Positions 47,655 through 60,800 of a stretch of DNA of 64,000 bases are shown here, piece after piece. Position 1 is the first letter of the stretch; each line of letters opens with the position of its first letter. The position numbers and the translations under genes are program-made. This stretch comes from Bursaphelenchus xylophilus. Its lineage: Eukaryota; Nematoda; Chromadorea; Rhabditida; Aphelenchoididae. Where the stretch lies: assembly GCA_904066235.2 (NCBI GenBank), contig CAJFCV020000002.1:7688001-7752000 (forward strand), written 5' to 3'. Below the pieces are notes generated by a model. That model was given only the letters and a program-made list of their open reading frames with translations, searched no databases and had not been told where the DNA came from.

Positions 47655-48974
47655 TCCTAAAAGCAAAACATTTCTTCTATCCGAATTTGAAAATGTATTA
47701 CACAGAAGCGTCGCACGTTGCAATATTCTTGCCTTATATACCACAGACATTCCATTTATAAATAAAACGAACTTATTCTCACCTATTTCGAAACCTACAG
47801 GCAGTTTATCTAAAACAATATACGTAATACTAAAACTGCGTCATAATGAGTGCTGGCTACGTCTTGAGGCAGCCTGTTACTTGTATTCGGATAGGAAAAA
47901 ATAACTCTGTGATGAAATTGGCCTTTCTCGAAACCCACGGCATTATAAACCGTGATGAATATAGGAGATGACTGGAAACCTTATTTTAACGTAAAGATAA
48001 CTCTAATTACTTTCCCTTTGCTTCCCACGAAACAATTCTTCAAAAACTTTTCTGCAAAAAATACAATTTAATAGTAAACATTACTCGTCAAGAGCCAATC
48101 TTTTGGATGACGTCATCTCCCTTATCTTGTAAAATGATGACCGTTACGACTTCAAACAGAAACTCTAACCAAAAATAAGCCGTTTTAACATTAGAGACAC
48201 GAGGAAAGTAAGGTGATTACAAAACACCTGGAAGAACGGCATTTGAATAGAAAAGGTGGTAATAAGTAATGTAAAAAGTAATGGAATGTTGGTGTTTAAG
48301 ATTTGGAAAGGCTTCATAATAAAAAAAGTGAAAAATTCAGGAATTTTGTAGAATTTCAAAAAAAATGACCGCACAGTGCAGTTTACAATGATGGATTTTT
48401 CACTATTTGCCCTACGGCAGTAAGGATGAAAATAAAAAAAATGACTAAAGCTTGGCAAACCCCCTTGAAAATCATATCAAGAAATGCAAAACAAACCCGT
48501 AGCCGACCCCCCTCACTTGCCAAAACCTCGGTTTTCACCTAGCGTGACCCCATTTCCTCGTATGTTCGCGTTTATCCGAAAGAACGCAGTCCACAAAAGA
48601 GAACGGGCTTGACCTCTATTAATCCAAAAATCTGCACCCTCCAAAAGAGATTGATGAGCGCCGATTCAGCTGTCGCCAGGCTTCTGACAATTGTGAGAGT
48701 TGCTGAACGCGCAGATATTAATGGCCAACATGCAAGACATAAGACATTATAAATGTTATATTGTCCTTTTTGCATATTCCGACCCAAAAAAGGGCATGAA
48801 TTTCTCTACCTGAGGGAGATGTTTACCTATCATAATATTCATGAAGACGTGTGTGTTGTAATGTGTGTTTCGTAGACAGGAAACATGATGATGTGAAAGG
48901 GAAAGGTGCCTAAAGTTCGAGGTAAATAAGGTCATAGCGACTTGAATTTTGCAATTATTTGGATCTATCAATAT
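47655..48974. other. Intergenic DNA
   Basis: No supported gene. It contains the upstream region of stomatin copy B and short unsupported frames on the minus strand (48165-48458 and 48572-48787). Confidence 0.55.
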
Positions 48975-50046
48975 CGGAACTGGGACGATTGGGGAAAAAG
49001 ACGATTGGGGAAAGGGACGATTGGGGAAAAAGACGATTGGGGAAAAGTACGATTGGGGAAACCGAAAAGTATTATTTTTCTTCCATGCAAATGTCGAAGT
49101 TAAGATAATAGAGGGTGCTCATTTCGAAAATGACATTCGTTTTTTTGATTCTTACTTTTTTCCTTAAGTAGTACTGTTAAGTACTAATTTTTTTAAAACT
49201 TTCGAAAAATACTGGATTTAGGGGATTTCGAAGGTGCTGGTTTCGAAAATCATGTTCATTTTTCCTCTAGTACTAAATAGTACTATTCTGATACTATATA
49301 GTACGAGGTCAAAATATTGCTTTTGACGTTAATGGTGTTGTTTTGATGCTTAGTACTCTTCAAAAACACGTTTTAAAGACTTGGTGCTACATAGTACTGT
49401 CTGATACTATGTAGTACGAAGTAAAAATAGGCGTACTAAGCACCAGAACAACACCACGAACGCCTAAAGGCCAACTTTACACCTCGTACTACATAGTATC
49501 AGGTAGTACTATATAGCACCAAGTCTTTAAAACGTGTTTTTGAAGAGTACTAAGCATCAAAACAACACCATTAACGTCAAAAGCCATATTTTGACCTCGT
49601 ACTATATAGTATCAGAATAGTACTATATAGTACTAGAGGAAAAATGAACATGATTTTCGAAACCAGCACCTTCGAAATCCCCTAAATCCAGTATTTTTCG
49701 AAAATTTTAAAAAAATTAGTACTTAACAGTACTACTTAAGGAAAACTAGTAATGTTCAGAAAAAATAAACCCGATATTCGAAATCAGCACCCTCGAAAAC
49801 CCCTAAATCGAGTATTTATGAAAAAAATCAAAAATTACTACTTTACAGTACTACTTAAGGAAAAAAGTAAGAATCAAAAAAACGAATGTCATTTTCGAAA
49901 TGAGCACCCTCTATTATCTTAACTTCGACATTTGCATGGAAGAAAAATAACACTTTTCGGTTTCCCCAATCGTACTTTTCCCCAATCGTCTTTTTCCCCA
50001 ATCGTCCCTTTCCCCAATCGTCTTTTTCCCCAATCGTCCAACTCCG
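48975..50046. mobile_element. Foldback element with 8-bp target duplication
   Basis: A 1072-bp near-perfect palindrome: arms of roughly 450-500 bp from 48975 and up to 50046 around a loop near 49425-49475. Both sides carry the same 8 bases ATCAATAT (48967-48974 and 50047-50054), a direct target-site duplication. The ends read CGGAACTGGGACGATTGGGG, against CGGAGTTGGACGATTGGGG on the other side. Each arm starts with about five tandem units of ACGATTGGGGAAA(A/G), then contains repeats of TAGTACTATATAGTAC type. It carries no coding frame of note. An 8-bp duplication fits hAT- or P-like or other foldback types; the family is not fixed. Confidence 0.9.
48981..49062 (+). repeat. Tandem subterminal repeats, left arm
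   Basis: Five head-to-tail copies of a 13-15-nt unit with core ACGATTGGGGAAA. The right arm carries the inverse set at about 49964-50039. Subterminal repeats of this kind are often transposase binding sites in foldback and hAT elements; that role is inferred. Confidence 0.85.
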
Positions 50047-50054
50047 ATCAATAT

Positions 50055-53000
50055 CATACTGTTGCTACAAGACCTGTAGATACTTCACAAGTTAAATAAT
50101 CCATAGAAAAAATGCAAATTACAGTACAAATAGCACTTCCATTGTCCAACCCAACATCAAGTAAGGTAAAGTGTAATATTCCTCCCAGCAAACGCCCAAA
50201 CAGGATGTTCGACGGCAGAAACAGACGTTGAGGGACCTTTTCGAATTCATAATTCTAATAACATTGGATTGAATTTCGTTGTTTAAACAGTTACTCCAGT
50301 ATTCAGAAAAACAAAGTAGATGGACGATAGATTTTGGGGAGGAAAGCGATCGAAACAAAAACAAAAACCATTGCAAAATCGGAAAGAGCCTTGCGCAATT
50401 TGAAGGAAGAGAAAAGAATGGCGATTAGGACACTTCAAAGTGATGGAGATCTTAGGGGAGATATAACATTGTATATGTGTGGATAAAGGAAAATAACGCG
50501 ATTATTGCGGACCGAAGGTACGGGGAAACTTGGAGACAGAAGAGGTCAGAAATTTAAATAAAAGGTAAACTGAAAAACAAATGATCTCTTATTTGGATGA
50601 GATTCAAAGAAATGCGTCATGATGACACATTTTTACCTAGAAACAGAACGCTTCATTTCCAAGCAAAATTATCGATGACTGACGGAGAAGTTCAGAGTTT
50701 AGTTGAATTTGATGAAAATTAAGGTTTTTTTATTTGGAATACAAAACCGAACTTTAAAATACACCTTCTTACTTCGCGTTATATATATCTGTTTTCTAAA
50801 AAGTTTGATACCTTACTAGAAACAGAAGATGAAGGTTTTGGCAATTCCACGACCAAGCTGAAAAAAACAAAACCTTGCAATTTTCTGATGATTGTGTCGT
50901 AGAATCAAATTCCGATGACTAAAAATCTTCTGATGACATAAAAAATTTCCACCTCATACCATTCTACGACCATAAACAGAATGAATCATGTTTAAATTTG
51001 TTGTATTATATTGGTTGCGGATGCTGATCTCGTGTTCGAAATACGACCATCTGCATGAGCACAAATATCATTGAAGATTATGGATAATTGCTTTCCCCAT
51101 GCAATTAAAAGCCAACTGTAATCGACGTAAAAAATGCCTTCTTTATTTGCTAAAGTTAGGTACTTAAATTGAGATAATTTGAAGGAAACTTTACTAAAAC
51201 TTTATAGCTTATAGACGCAACATTTCTTATCCTACAATTTCTTTCATCAATCTGCCAACCTTTACTTCTCCTGTCAATTAAGAGTACCCAAATTGGGTAT
51301 ACTTTCTCTGTAATATCATCCCAAACTTTGCAATTCATTAACTCGGCTTGAATGTCTTCTCAAATGCCTTCATTTGGAGGCTATTTTTAGAGGATTAAAG
51401 AACAGTAGCAGGTAGATGGAGGAATGGTTCCCTCTCTTCTTTGACCAGATCATTTTTCAAAGTTAGTCGGATACTCTTTGAGGAAAAGAAAAGGACAGAG
51501 TTCGGGGGAAGGGAGGGTGATAAAAGGGTCGGATGTTAACTGGGATAGAGTTAAGATGTGGTGAATTTAAGGTGGGAATACTACTTTTTAAAATATGAAA
51601 TGCTTTTTTATATGTTCTACAAAGCAGCTAGCTAAAAACCAACCCGAGATTTTCAGTTCTGTCCTATTTTTGAACAGTTATTGGACGGATAGATGTGAAA
51701 ATCGACACCTTTTCAAAATTGCCCTACATTTTGATCTTTTCGTGTTCCCTAGGCCGCAAAGATCGTTGAATATATCGGCTACTCTTGCAGAGCGCGAGCT
51801 AAAATTTTCGGCAATTTTCCTTAAGAATTGATATCTGCCCTATGCCCGAACTGCGAAAAGCTTAAAGAAAATCTAAGCGTCGCACTTGGAGTATTTCCAT
51901 CTGAGATTGCAAAAATTCTCATCACTGGAAATTGTAGTATCCAAAACTATCGTGTCAAAATGTACCCATACCATGTCCTCTTTTTGCCCGATGATTTGAA
52001 TCTTTTACATTCTCCATAATCTCTAATAGACCCCATCTTCTTCCTCACCTGCCCAGGTATTATAATATTTCTTTTGAGATCGCGTTCAGAGATCTCTCCT
52101 TTCCTTTTCTTCATCGTCTCTCCAATCTCTTGGTTCCCTCTTCTGGAACGGGCTTTAATGCCAAGAATGCGTTGAAAGTCCCATTTTCCCCCCGAATCCT
52201 CTTCAATCGCCATTTGTTCTTTGTCTCTCTGCGTCTCTCGGATCGGCGTTTTCTCTCGGCTCGAGAATAAATTCATTATAACAATCTTCCTTATAAGGTT
52301 CTTGGCCATGTTTCGGGTGGCCAATTTGCATTTATGCAAATTTCTGGCTTTGTTTTTGTTTCAGTCTGGAGGTTTTGAGTGTTTATAAAGGGCAATTACA
52401 TTGTACTTGATATGTTTTCCGATTTTTTGGAAGTAATTTGAAAACCCAAACCTATCTTATGGCCATGGAGAACACTGCCAGTACTCCCCTTTTCCATTTC
52501 TCCTCCGTTTCTCTCATTTTATGACTATTATCCATGGATTTACCTTTGGCCATATGGTGGGAAAATGGTCCAAATTAAAAGGTAAAAGGCCGATCCTTGG
52601 GCCTTTATTTGTCATCCGGACAGCTGTAACTCCAGAAGTCTTTTTGAGTGCCTGAGGCTAAATTGCTCGCTAAAGTTTCTTTTTTTATTAATCACAGTTT
52701 TAGAAATTAAGATTACATAAAAAAACTGCTTAAAATTTAATTTTTTCAAAAAAAAATGTTTTATGCAAATTTGATTTGTCCAGTTAATGTTTTTTTTGGC
52801 GCTCGGCCTTAATGTCGACATGGCGGCCTCTCTTTCTCCCTCTGCAAATCCGCTAATTTCCGGCCATTTTTTCTGCTAAAAATGAGATTCTTTTTCCAGA
52901 GCCAAATGAGTTCTGGGGATTAGAATGGAGGGAAAGTGAGGGTACTGTTCGGGAGAGAACATGGTATCTGAACAATCCTTCTGGTCCTCTCTATTATTCG

Positions 53001-56000
53001 CCCTTTTCTTCCACCTTTCCCTCGATTTATGTAAATTTTTAATTATAGAGGACAAAGACCCCTCATCTTTGGGCCGCGACAAAAAGAATCCCCCGAAAAG
53101 GGCCTCAGGGCTTGACCGTTCAGACCGAATTTCCGTCCGAAACCGAGCGCCTAATTCCGCTTTTCGCTTAAGGAAATTTGCATAAAATGCTCGAGGGCTT
53201 TTTTGATGCGGGAATTCGGTCGTTTTCTTCATCGGCATCAGATTGAATTGGAATTTGGCGGCCTCTAATTTTAAAAGGATTTTCGATTCGAAGGGAGCGG
53301 GGAGTTTGCTAAAGTTTGCTTAAAATGGGGAAAAATTTGAATATCGACTTTTCGATTTTGAAAAAGAACAGAAATGCAAATAAAAGTTGGGAAAAGTTAT
53401 CAAGTTTGTTTTGGGCAGTCCATTCCCTCGTTTCTGACCTCCTTTTCCTTCGTAAAAAAGGCAGAGAAACGAATGTCCACTTGGAAAACGCGTGTCAGAA
53501 CCTCGCCTTGGGTAAGGTATCGAGCTCATATTCTTTTCTTTTGATACGTAGATCATTATTAAATTACTTGAATTATTTTTTGGCCAGATTTTCGGCGTAT
53601 TTTACATTGAGTTTGCCCAGGACTTCCGCCAATATTACATTTGATCGTCTCAAAGTTAACCCCATTTTTTGAAGCCAAAATGGATCCACGTATTTTATTT
53701 ACAGCCGTTTTATCGCTCTTTTCTCGCTAACTGACCTCAAAACACGTCCTTTCTGTCCGAATGCCCTAGGGCACCATAAATCCGGGCCTTGTAATTACTT
53801 TCCCCCCAGGGCAAGAGCTTGTCAAACAACTGATCGGACACGTCAGATCAGTGGTGGGGGTGTCTGTTGGGCGGCCGGAAGCGGCCGAAACCCACGGCCT
53901 TTTTCTCTCTTCTCTTTGCATGTTCAGGCCTTGCTTGATCCCATTATTCATCGTGATAAGTCTTATCAAAAGGGATCAATTAAAGCTTCAAAATTGTCAG
54001 AATTGCCTCCGGGCTTTACGAAGAATCCCTTTTATTTGGTTTTATATCCGAAAAGATAATTGAATTTTCCGATTTTAGTGCAAAATCCAACATTTTTTAG
54101 TCCCAAAATATAAGTTTTAGCAAGTTTTTTTTTGATTTTTATGTTTTGGTTTTGTTTTGTATTACTTTCATCGATGGTCGCAGATTGAACCGGGTCTGAG
54201 TCGCTGCGAAAATGCGGGAAGAAAAGGTCTGATGATAAGTTTTAAAGCTGTAATATGATACAATGGCATTGACAATTGTTCTTGGCATTTGTTTAGCCCT
54301 CAAATTACAGTTGTCATCAAAACATTCAGTTGTAGCCTAAGGCTACAATCTAATTCAGACGTAGAACTTGTTAACGCCTTATTTGGAATAGAATTAAAAT
54401 TTCTCTTCATTTTAAGCACAAAAATTTAAAAAAATTCTATTTTTGGATGACTCACAACTCTTTCCATGAATAGCCCTGAGAGTCCGAAAGAAGGGACCTA
54501 TGAATTTCCTGAATTTATTCTTGCATATTCAGCAAAGCCTTTTTTGAAAAGAGTTTACTGGCAAATTGTAATATTTACTTTAGTTTTATGTTATTTGATC
54601 ATCAAACAGCATTTCCGGTGAGATAAAAATGGGGTTTCTTATCAGATCTTATAAATAAAAATAGAGAAAGGGGAACAGTCAGAGGTTTGGAATTGGAAAG
54701 GTGATTTTTGGAAATTGCAAAGCATAATTTTCGAAATTTTTTTTTGAGATTTTTTTAAGTTTTACTTTTTGCATATTTATTTGGTTATAGATTATTACAT
54801 GTTTCATAAAATCCCTTTGTGGCCACTTTTCGGGGCCTCCTCAAAAAACCCCGCAGGCAATTTTTCTACCTCCAATTCCCTGAGGCCATTTTAATTTGCA
54901 TAAAATCACCGAGAATGGAAACAATTTGTTTTTGTGCGGTTTCTCCGTTTCCTTCTGCTCCGTTTAAACTTTTTGGAGCCGAACGGGAAAAGAGAACCGC
55001 GCCCAAAAATTTGCGGCGTTTTCCATCTGACAATTTCTCTTTTTTTGACCCAAAACGTTCCTTCGATCTCTGCTGAGAAGGGGGAGAAGGTCTACCTGAT
55101 TTTATTTATTTCCAAATAATTATCAGCACTGTTTGTTTACTGTAAGAATTCTTTCGATAACTCGGGAGTTTGGGGTGAATTCCCAGAATTCTCTGTGATT
55201 TGATGGGGTTTGAGACAGTCATTTTTATGTTGTTTTAGTCAGAGAAGGTCTCCAGATTTCTTGTCTAGGGTTGTAAATCAATAGAATAGAGAGTAGCCTT
55301 AGATTTGAATAAATTTAGATCTAACCTTACTGTAATAACATATATTTTTCCAATAAAAATATTTTTTAAGACCTCTTTTATTCAATCCAGACATTATGAC
55401 CTTTTTTTTTGTACCTTGTTGTCGTTTTTCTGAGCCTATTTTGTCATGGGAAATATATTTCTTAAAATCGACAACTCTTGCAATTTACCGAAAGCCTGAC
55501 CCGTTTACTGTTCACTTTGGACCCATCTAAAGCGGCTTCTAACCATTTTTCCAATCAGAATCTCCTTCTAATAATATTTATTTTTACTCACACTAAGGTA
55601 CCGTAATCCCAACCAAGAATCCTGGATCGAAGTTTGGTTGGAAAGATGGTGTAATAAAGCTTATTATAATTAGATTTTCCGGATTTTTCTCCCAAGCTTT
55701 TTCCAAGGGACGTTTTCGAAATGAGAAAAACGGTCTCGGTCTATTTCCGATCAGAAAACGAAGAATCCGTTTGATGGTCATTCTGGCTGATTTAATTGTC
55801 ATATTATATTATACTTGACGTTGACGCCATTGTAATTTGTTTTGGAGTATCCAGAGGATTAAGTAATGTTTTATTTGGACGCGAAATTCTCGAGATTCAA
55901 TTGTCGAAATTTTCCAAGATTTTGTTTTCGTAATCCATATGGCTTCTGAAAACGTTATCTAGCGCTTTGATAAGGCCAAAATATTTTACTATTTTGTTGA

Positions 56001-57786
56001 GATGAGAGATTATGGAGAATGAGGAGGGGCGATCAGAGCTTTTTACAAAAAAATCCCAAGTAAATGACGATGACTTCTATCAGCCAAAATTTTTTTTTAA
56101 TTTTTTTCAAATTGATCCTAAATTAAAAAATGATCGTTTATTGATGACTTCCAAATGTCATGTTGAAACCCCAACCCGAATGTTATAATTTGCACGGTTC
56201 AGCGTCTACTGAAAAGAGAGCGACAAGAGTAATGTTAATGACCTTCGGTTGGGTTGAAAAACGCGATTTATAAATTTATCCGTTATCAAAAGAGGGGCTG
56301 CAGAGATCTGTTCAATTGTTTCTCTCTTCTCTGAGACTATCAAAGATTAACAGGAAATGAACTTCAAATCAGCTCTTTTTATATTATAATAGGCAGATTT
56401 AACCAAGCACCAATTTTTGATCTCACTTTGCACTTTGTGACGTCTTTCTTACTGGTATTTTCTATTTTTTGAAGAATTCAGGTTTCAAATTCGTCCAATT
56501 ACCACTTTCTTCTTGTCGTTTGGGAGTGTTTTTGATTGTAATAAGTTTAATTTTCGGGTTTCTGTTGACGTACTTTCTATTTTTTATGCCAACCAAAATA
56601 TTTATCATTCTTCCCATTTTTTACAAAGTTTTCTTTACATTTTATCAATTATTTTACTAGTAAAATAACCGAGATTCACCTCAAAAATCATCTTGATCAA
56701 GTCTAATATAAATAAAATTACAAATTTCTAATAAATTCGAGCTTAATTTTAATTAAATGTAATATAAATGTAATTCAAAAGTTGGTGATGTGGTTAATAC
56801 CGTTGTAAAAAGAAGGTCTAGATCACGAGTCGAGACTTTTGCTGCACACGATCCGTCATTCTTCGAAGGTTTCTGACCAAGGAAGGAAGGCTCGGGTTTA
56901 TGGAAAAGAATTTCTGGGCAATTTTTTGATGTATGGGTCTCTTTTACTATCACAATGATTTTAAATACACGCAAAATTCCTGTTAATAAACTTTTAAATG
57001 TCTTAAAAATTTTTTTGATGAGTGTTCCGTCGTTTGCATATAAAAAATTGCCCTCATTTCACATTCAACCCAATGTAAGATCAAAAAATCTCATTGGACC
57101 CCCTCTAAAACACAAATTACTCGCAAAATAAGCTCAATTCTCCCTCTAAAATAAGCCGTTTCCGCTGCCACACCTTTAATTTCGACGTTGGAAACAGTTT
57201 ACACTACTGGTTACCGCCATTACAACCAATGTCCAAGCCTTTTGCAGATCTTTTCGAACACCTTTTTCTCCATTTTTATTCGATTTTCACCGGAAGTCCA
57301 TCGCTTTTTTCTCGTTCTACAGGTAGTTCTACCCCAATTTCCATGCCCTCAGGGGATCTGTCTTATCGTTCTGGTGATTTGTAGCTATAATTTAATTTTG
57401 ATCATTGGTTGCGAATGTTGCGATCTAGCAGAAAGTCGTAAATATTCCTTGCACTTTTGCGATGACTAAACTTTGTCATGACCTTAGGGATTTTTTGTTC
57501 CGTATTGGGGATACATATATATCTAGTTTTGTGATAAAAGAGATGTTAGTTGTTAAAATTTCTTGACTTTTACAACTACTATGTAAGCTTTCTATACTAC
57601 TGAAACATTTCTAATCGAATATCCAGATATAATCCAATTTTTGTTTGGTTGAAAAAATAAAAACTCTCATTTACTCTACCATTTAATAATCTTTGTGTAT
57701 TCCGAACACAATTTCTATTTTCAGGCGTTGCTTTGTTTCCACCAACCACTTGTAAACTCCTTATCTTGTAATTCGTAACGATTAAA
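50055..57786. other. Non-coding stretch upstream of the phosphatase gene
   Basis: About 7.7 kb with no supported gene. Short frames (for example plus 53316-53672, plus 54819-55076, minus 51947-52339 and plus 57188-57469) lack domains and partner exons. A pyrimidine-rich TTTTCAG lies at about 57718-57724, just before the leader of the next gene, and could be a trans-splice or 5'-UTR acceptor. Recurrent-motif copies lie at 55804-55817 and, with one mismatch, at 56698-56711. Confidence 0.55.
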
Positions 57787-57825
57787 ATGCCTTGTTGTTA
57801 TCGAAAGAAACGGAAATTAAATTAA
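57787..57825 (+). promoter_or_regulatory. Upstream ORF in the phosphatase leader
   Basis: An ATG at 57787 opens a 12-codon frame (start MPCCYRKKRK) that stops 6 nt before the main ATG at 57832. It lies after the likely splice acceptor at about 57724, so it should be in the mature leader and could lower translation of the main frame. Confidence 0.5.
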
Positions 57826-57831
57826 AAGACG

Positions 57832-60800
57832 ATGAAGATGAGAGCGAGTTCACTCGAATGTAGAGCATCTACATCCCACGAAGAGCTAAACGATGTGAAA
57901 GATCACTCCAATATAACAAATACTAACATCACACCGCCAATTAAACGTCATTATAAACACAGGTCGGCGAATAAAATATGGCCTCAATTCATGATCTCAA
58001 TCACTTTGTTGGTCGCGACCGCTGGTGGCGGTTTAGCCAACGGATTCAGTATATCACCGAGAGCGTCGACAGCTGATGAACTAGGTAGGTGCACTGTTTG
58101 AGTCATCAAAAATAGACTTGTGATGAGAATGGTAATCAAGAAAGTTCAACGAAAAATTTTAGGAGTTCCCGCCTGCGCAGACAACAACGACTGTGTTGCT
58201 GGTGGTGTTTGTGTCAAAGATGACCTAAACATTGGTCGATGCATGTGCTCCAGCTCCTGCCCATTAAGTAAAAGATATCATAATTATTTTAATTATCTAT
58301 TACAGACATCCCAGTACAATGTCTACCGCAGAACGAGAATTCCTGTGTAAATATGGGTGATAATTATATGCGAAAGTACAATCTGCATAACCCAGTATGC
58401 TATCAAAAACGTTGTATTTGCCCGCCAATTTTTGAGCCCATCCCAATCCAACCGCCGGTGCCTGGACTTAAATCCATGTTGCCCATGAAATGTGATAAAC
58501 GTAAGACAAATTAGAGTTTGTTTTTGTGGTTTTTCAAGCAAATCATTTCCTGGCGGAACTGCTCTCTTGAAATTGCCAATCCTGATGTTTCAGGTGATCT
58601 CTCGGCGATGATTGTGGCATCGCCTTCTGACTCGGCCTATAAAGGCACCCAAACTACCATTTTCTGCTGCATAAACCTCGATCCCCGAGGCTATATCCCC
58701 GAAAATGGTGTTTATTTTGTGCAGAATGGAACCCGGAAAAGAGAAGCCAACACGTCACCTTACGAGAACTTCTCACGCGACATCGACACCCTATTTACGG
58801 TCCCCACTTGCTGGGCATTGACCATAAACAATGTCCAGCCGAGTGACAGCGGGACTTACCAATGCATTGTGCAGCCGATGAGTGCCAAGTTTAAGACTGT
58901 CAACACAACAATGGAGTTTGTGGTTAAAAGTAAGTGGAGAAGCAGCAGGATGACTTAAATTTAAAATTGTCACACAATCGCTAAAACCTTGCAAATCAAT
59001 TTTTTATCTCATTTACCACTGAAATAATGCACCATACGCAAAGTTATGTCCTACCATATTCGTAGACTTACATTTTTTTTGCAATTTTAATCGATTTATC
59101 ACAGAGCACCGCCGATTTCGTCGGCAGCGAATTGTCGCGTATCACCAGGTCGTTCGTAAGTAGTGTGAAAGCGGAGTGAATTAGACCTATACCCACTAAA
59201 GGAGTGATATTGGAACCTATGTGACACAAATTAACATTCAATTTTACCCCTAACAAAAGAATGTGTCAAATAAATGATGATTAGCTAAAGCGAGTGGCCT
59301 AATAAGATCTTATACGAGTTAATTTACAAAAACTTCTTTCCTTGTATTCTGCAAGCAGGTTGAATGGAATACCTCTCGTTTCCACGCATGTATTTTTTCA
59401 TCGGCGGAAGCGGGAATGGATAACAACTATATCACTCGAGTCATTTCTTAATCGATGATTGAAAAAGGAACCCCGTGTTTTTCATCTCAAACATTTTTTG
59501 AATGACATATTTTAGACAATAACTGTTTGCAGTATTTGCCGTAACAATTCCCATGGTCTAAAAATTCTAACCCTGTCTTTTTAGCACCACGAATGATCCA
59601 AAACGTCACTATACAACCAAATGCAACTACCGCTTTAATCCAATGGGACATGTCGGAAGGGCCCATGCTCAAGATCGACTTGGAATTATTCAGAAGAACC
59701 GATCGCAAGACCCGGGTTTGGAGGAAAACAAATGCAAAATCCCCCGTTCTGATCGAACGACTGAATCCAGCGACACCTTACACTTTGTTTGTAACTGTAA
59801 TTGACGGGCAAACTGAGCCGTTCAGATTGACAGAGCAATTCCAGACTGATGAGAACAGTAAGTAAATTAGCAAAGTTGATTATGGCAATACTTGCCCATC
59901 GGTTTAACGTCTAAATCATCTGTTTTTAGTATCAGATCCTCCGGTTCTCGAAGATATCCGTTTGATCAACGCCGAAAATGGCCGCGGGCAAATGTGCGAA
60001 GTGGAATGGAAGCCCCCGCGATGGCCTCGAGGTCATATTACAAAGTACTTTGTGAAAGTCGAAGGAAAGGTCCGTTATCAATCCGGAGACGGCAAAGAAA
60101 TCGTCGGCTCACATCATCCCTCGGGAATCGATTTGTGCTCCAATTACGACGGTGACGAAGATAATTTCATCGACCCCCAGAATTTCCACAATTTCTTTGC
60201 GTGTAAATACGGCCCGCTAAAGCCGAATCGCAACTACTCGGCCACAATCTGGGCTGAGAACAAAGCCGGGAAGTCCGAAGCGGTCACTTTTCATGAGCAA
60301 TGTGTAATGGACTACGCTGAGCCGGAGTTCATTCAACCACCTGAGACCATGTCCCGGACCAACACTTCATCTTTTGGACTCCAATTCCCCCAAGCGCCGG
60401 AAGAGACTAATGGACCGATTGCTTGTTACTATCTGGCTATTGTTCCTTTACAATCAAACGTTTCGGTTGACGCTTTACCAACACCTGAACAGATAGTAAT
60501 GGACACTTATGACAAGGTCTTGCAGAACAATGTCCACACTCCCTTCCATCCCAAGAATCGATTCTTTGCTTACATAGCTGAGAGTTATATGCAATATCCA
60601 AAACAGACAATCGTTGGTGATGGAGACACCAAAGGAGGAGTGGAACCATGCAATGTCCTTTATCTTACACGATACGAACCAAATGATGCGGCTTTAGCTC
60701 CTGACCTCAAATACACGGGGTTCCTGATAGCTCGAGTAGATCGAGACAACAGTCTGCAGAGATCAGTGGATTCGGTCGAAAATAGTCGGAGATACCGACC

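Noticed and set aside
47655..47750. N-terminal extension of stomatin copy B from an upstream Met
   Set aside because: The added 32 residues have no counterpart in copy A, and an acceptor-like TTTTAG lies directly before the chosen start.
48975..50046. CRISPR-like array suggested by the regular GATTGGGG units
   Set aside because: The units are contiguous, without spacers, and lie at the two ends of a transposon-like palindrome in a eukaryotic genome.
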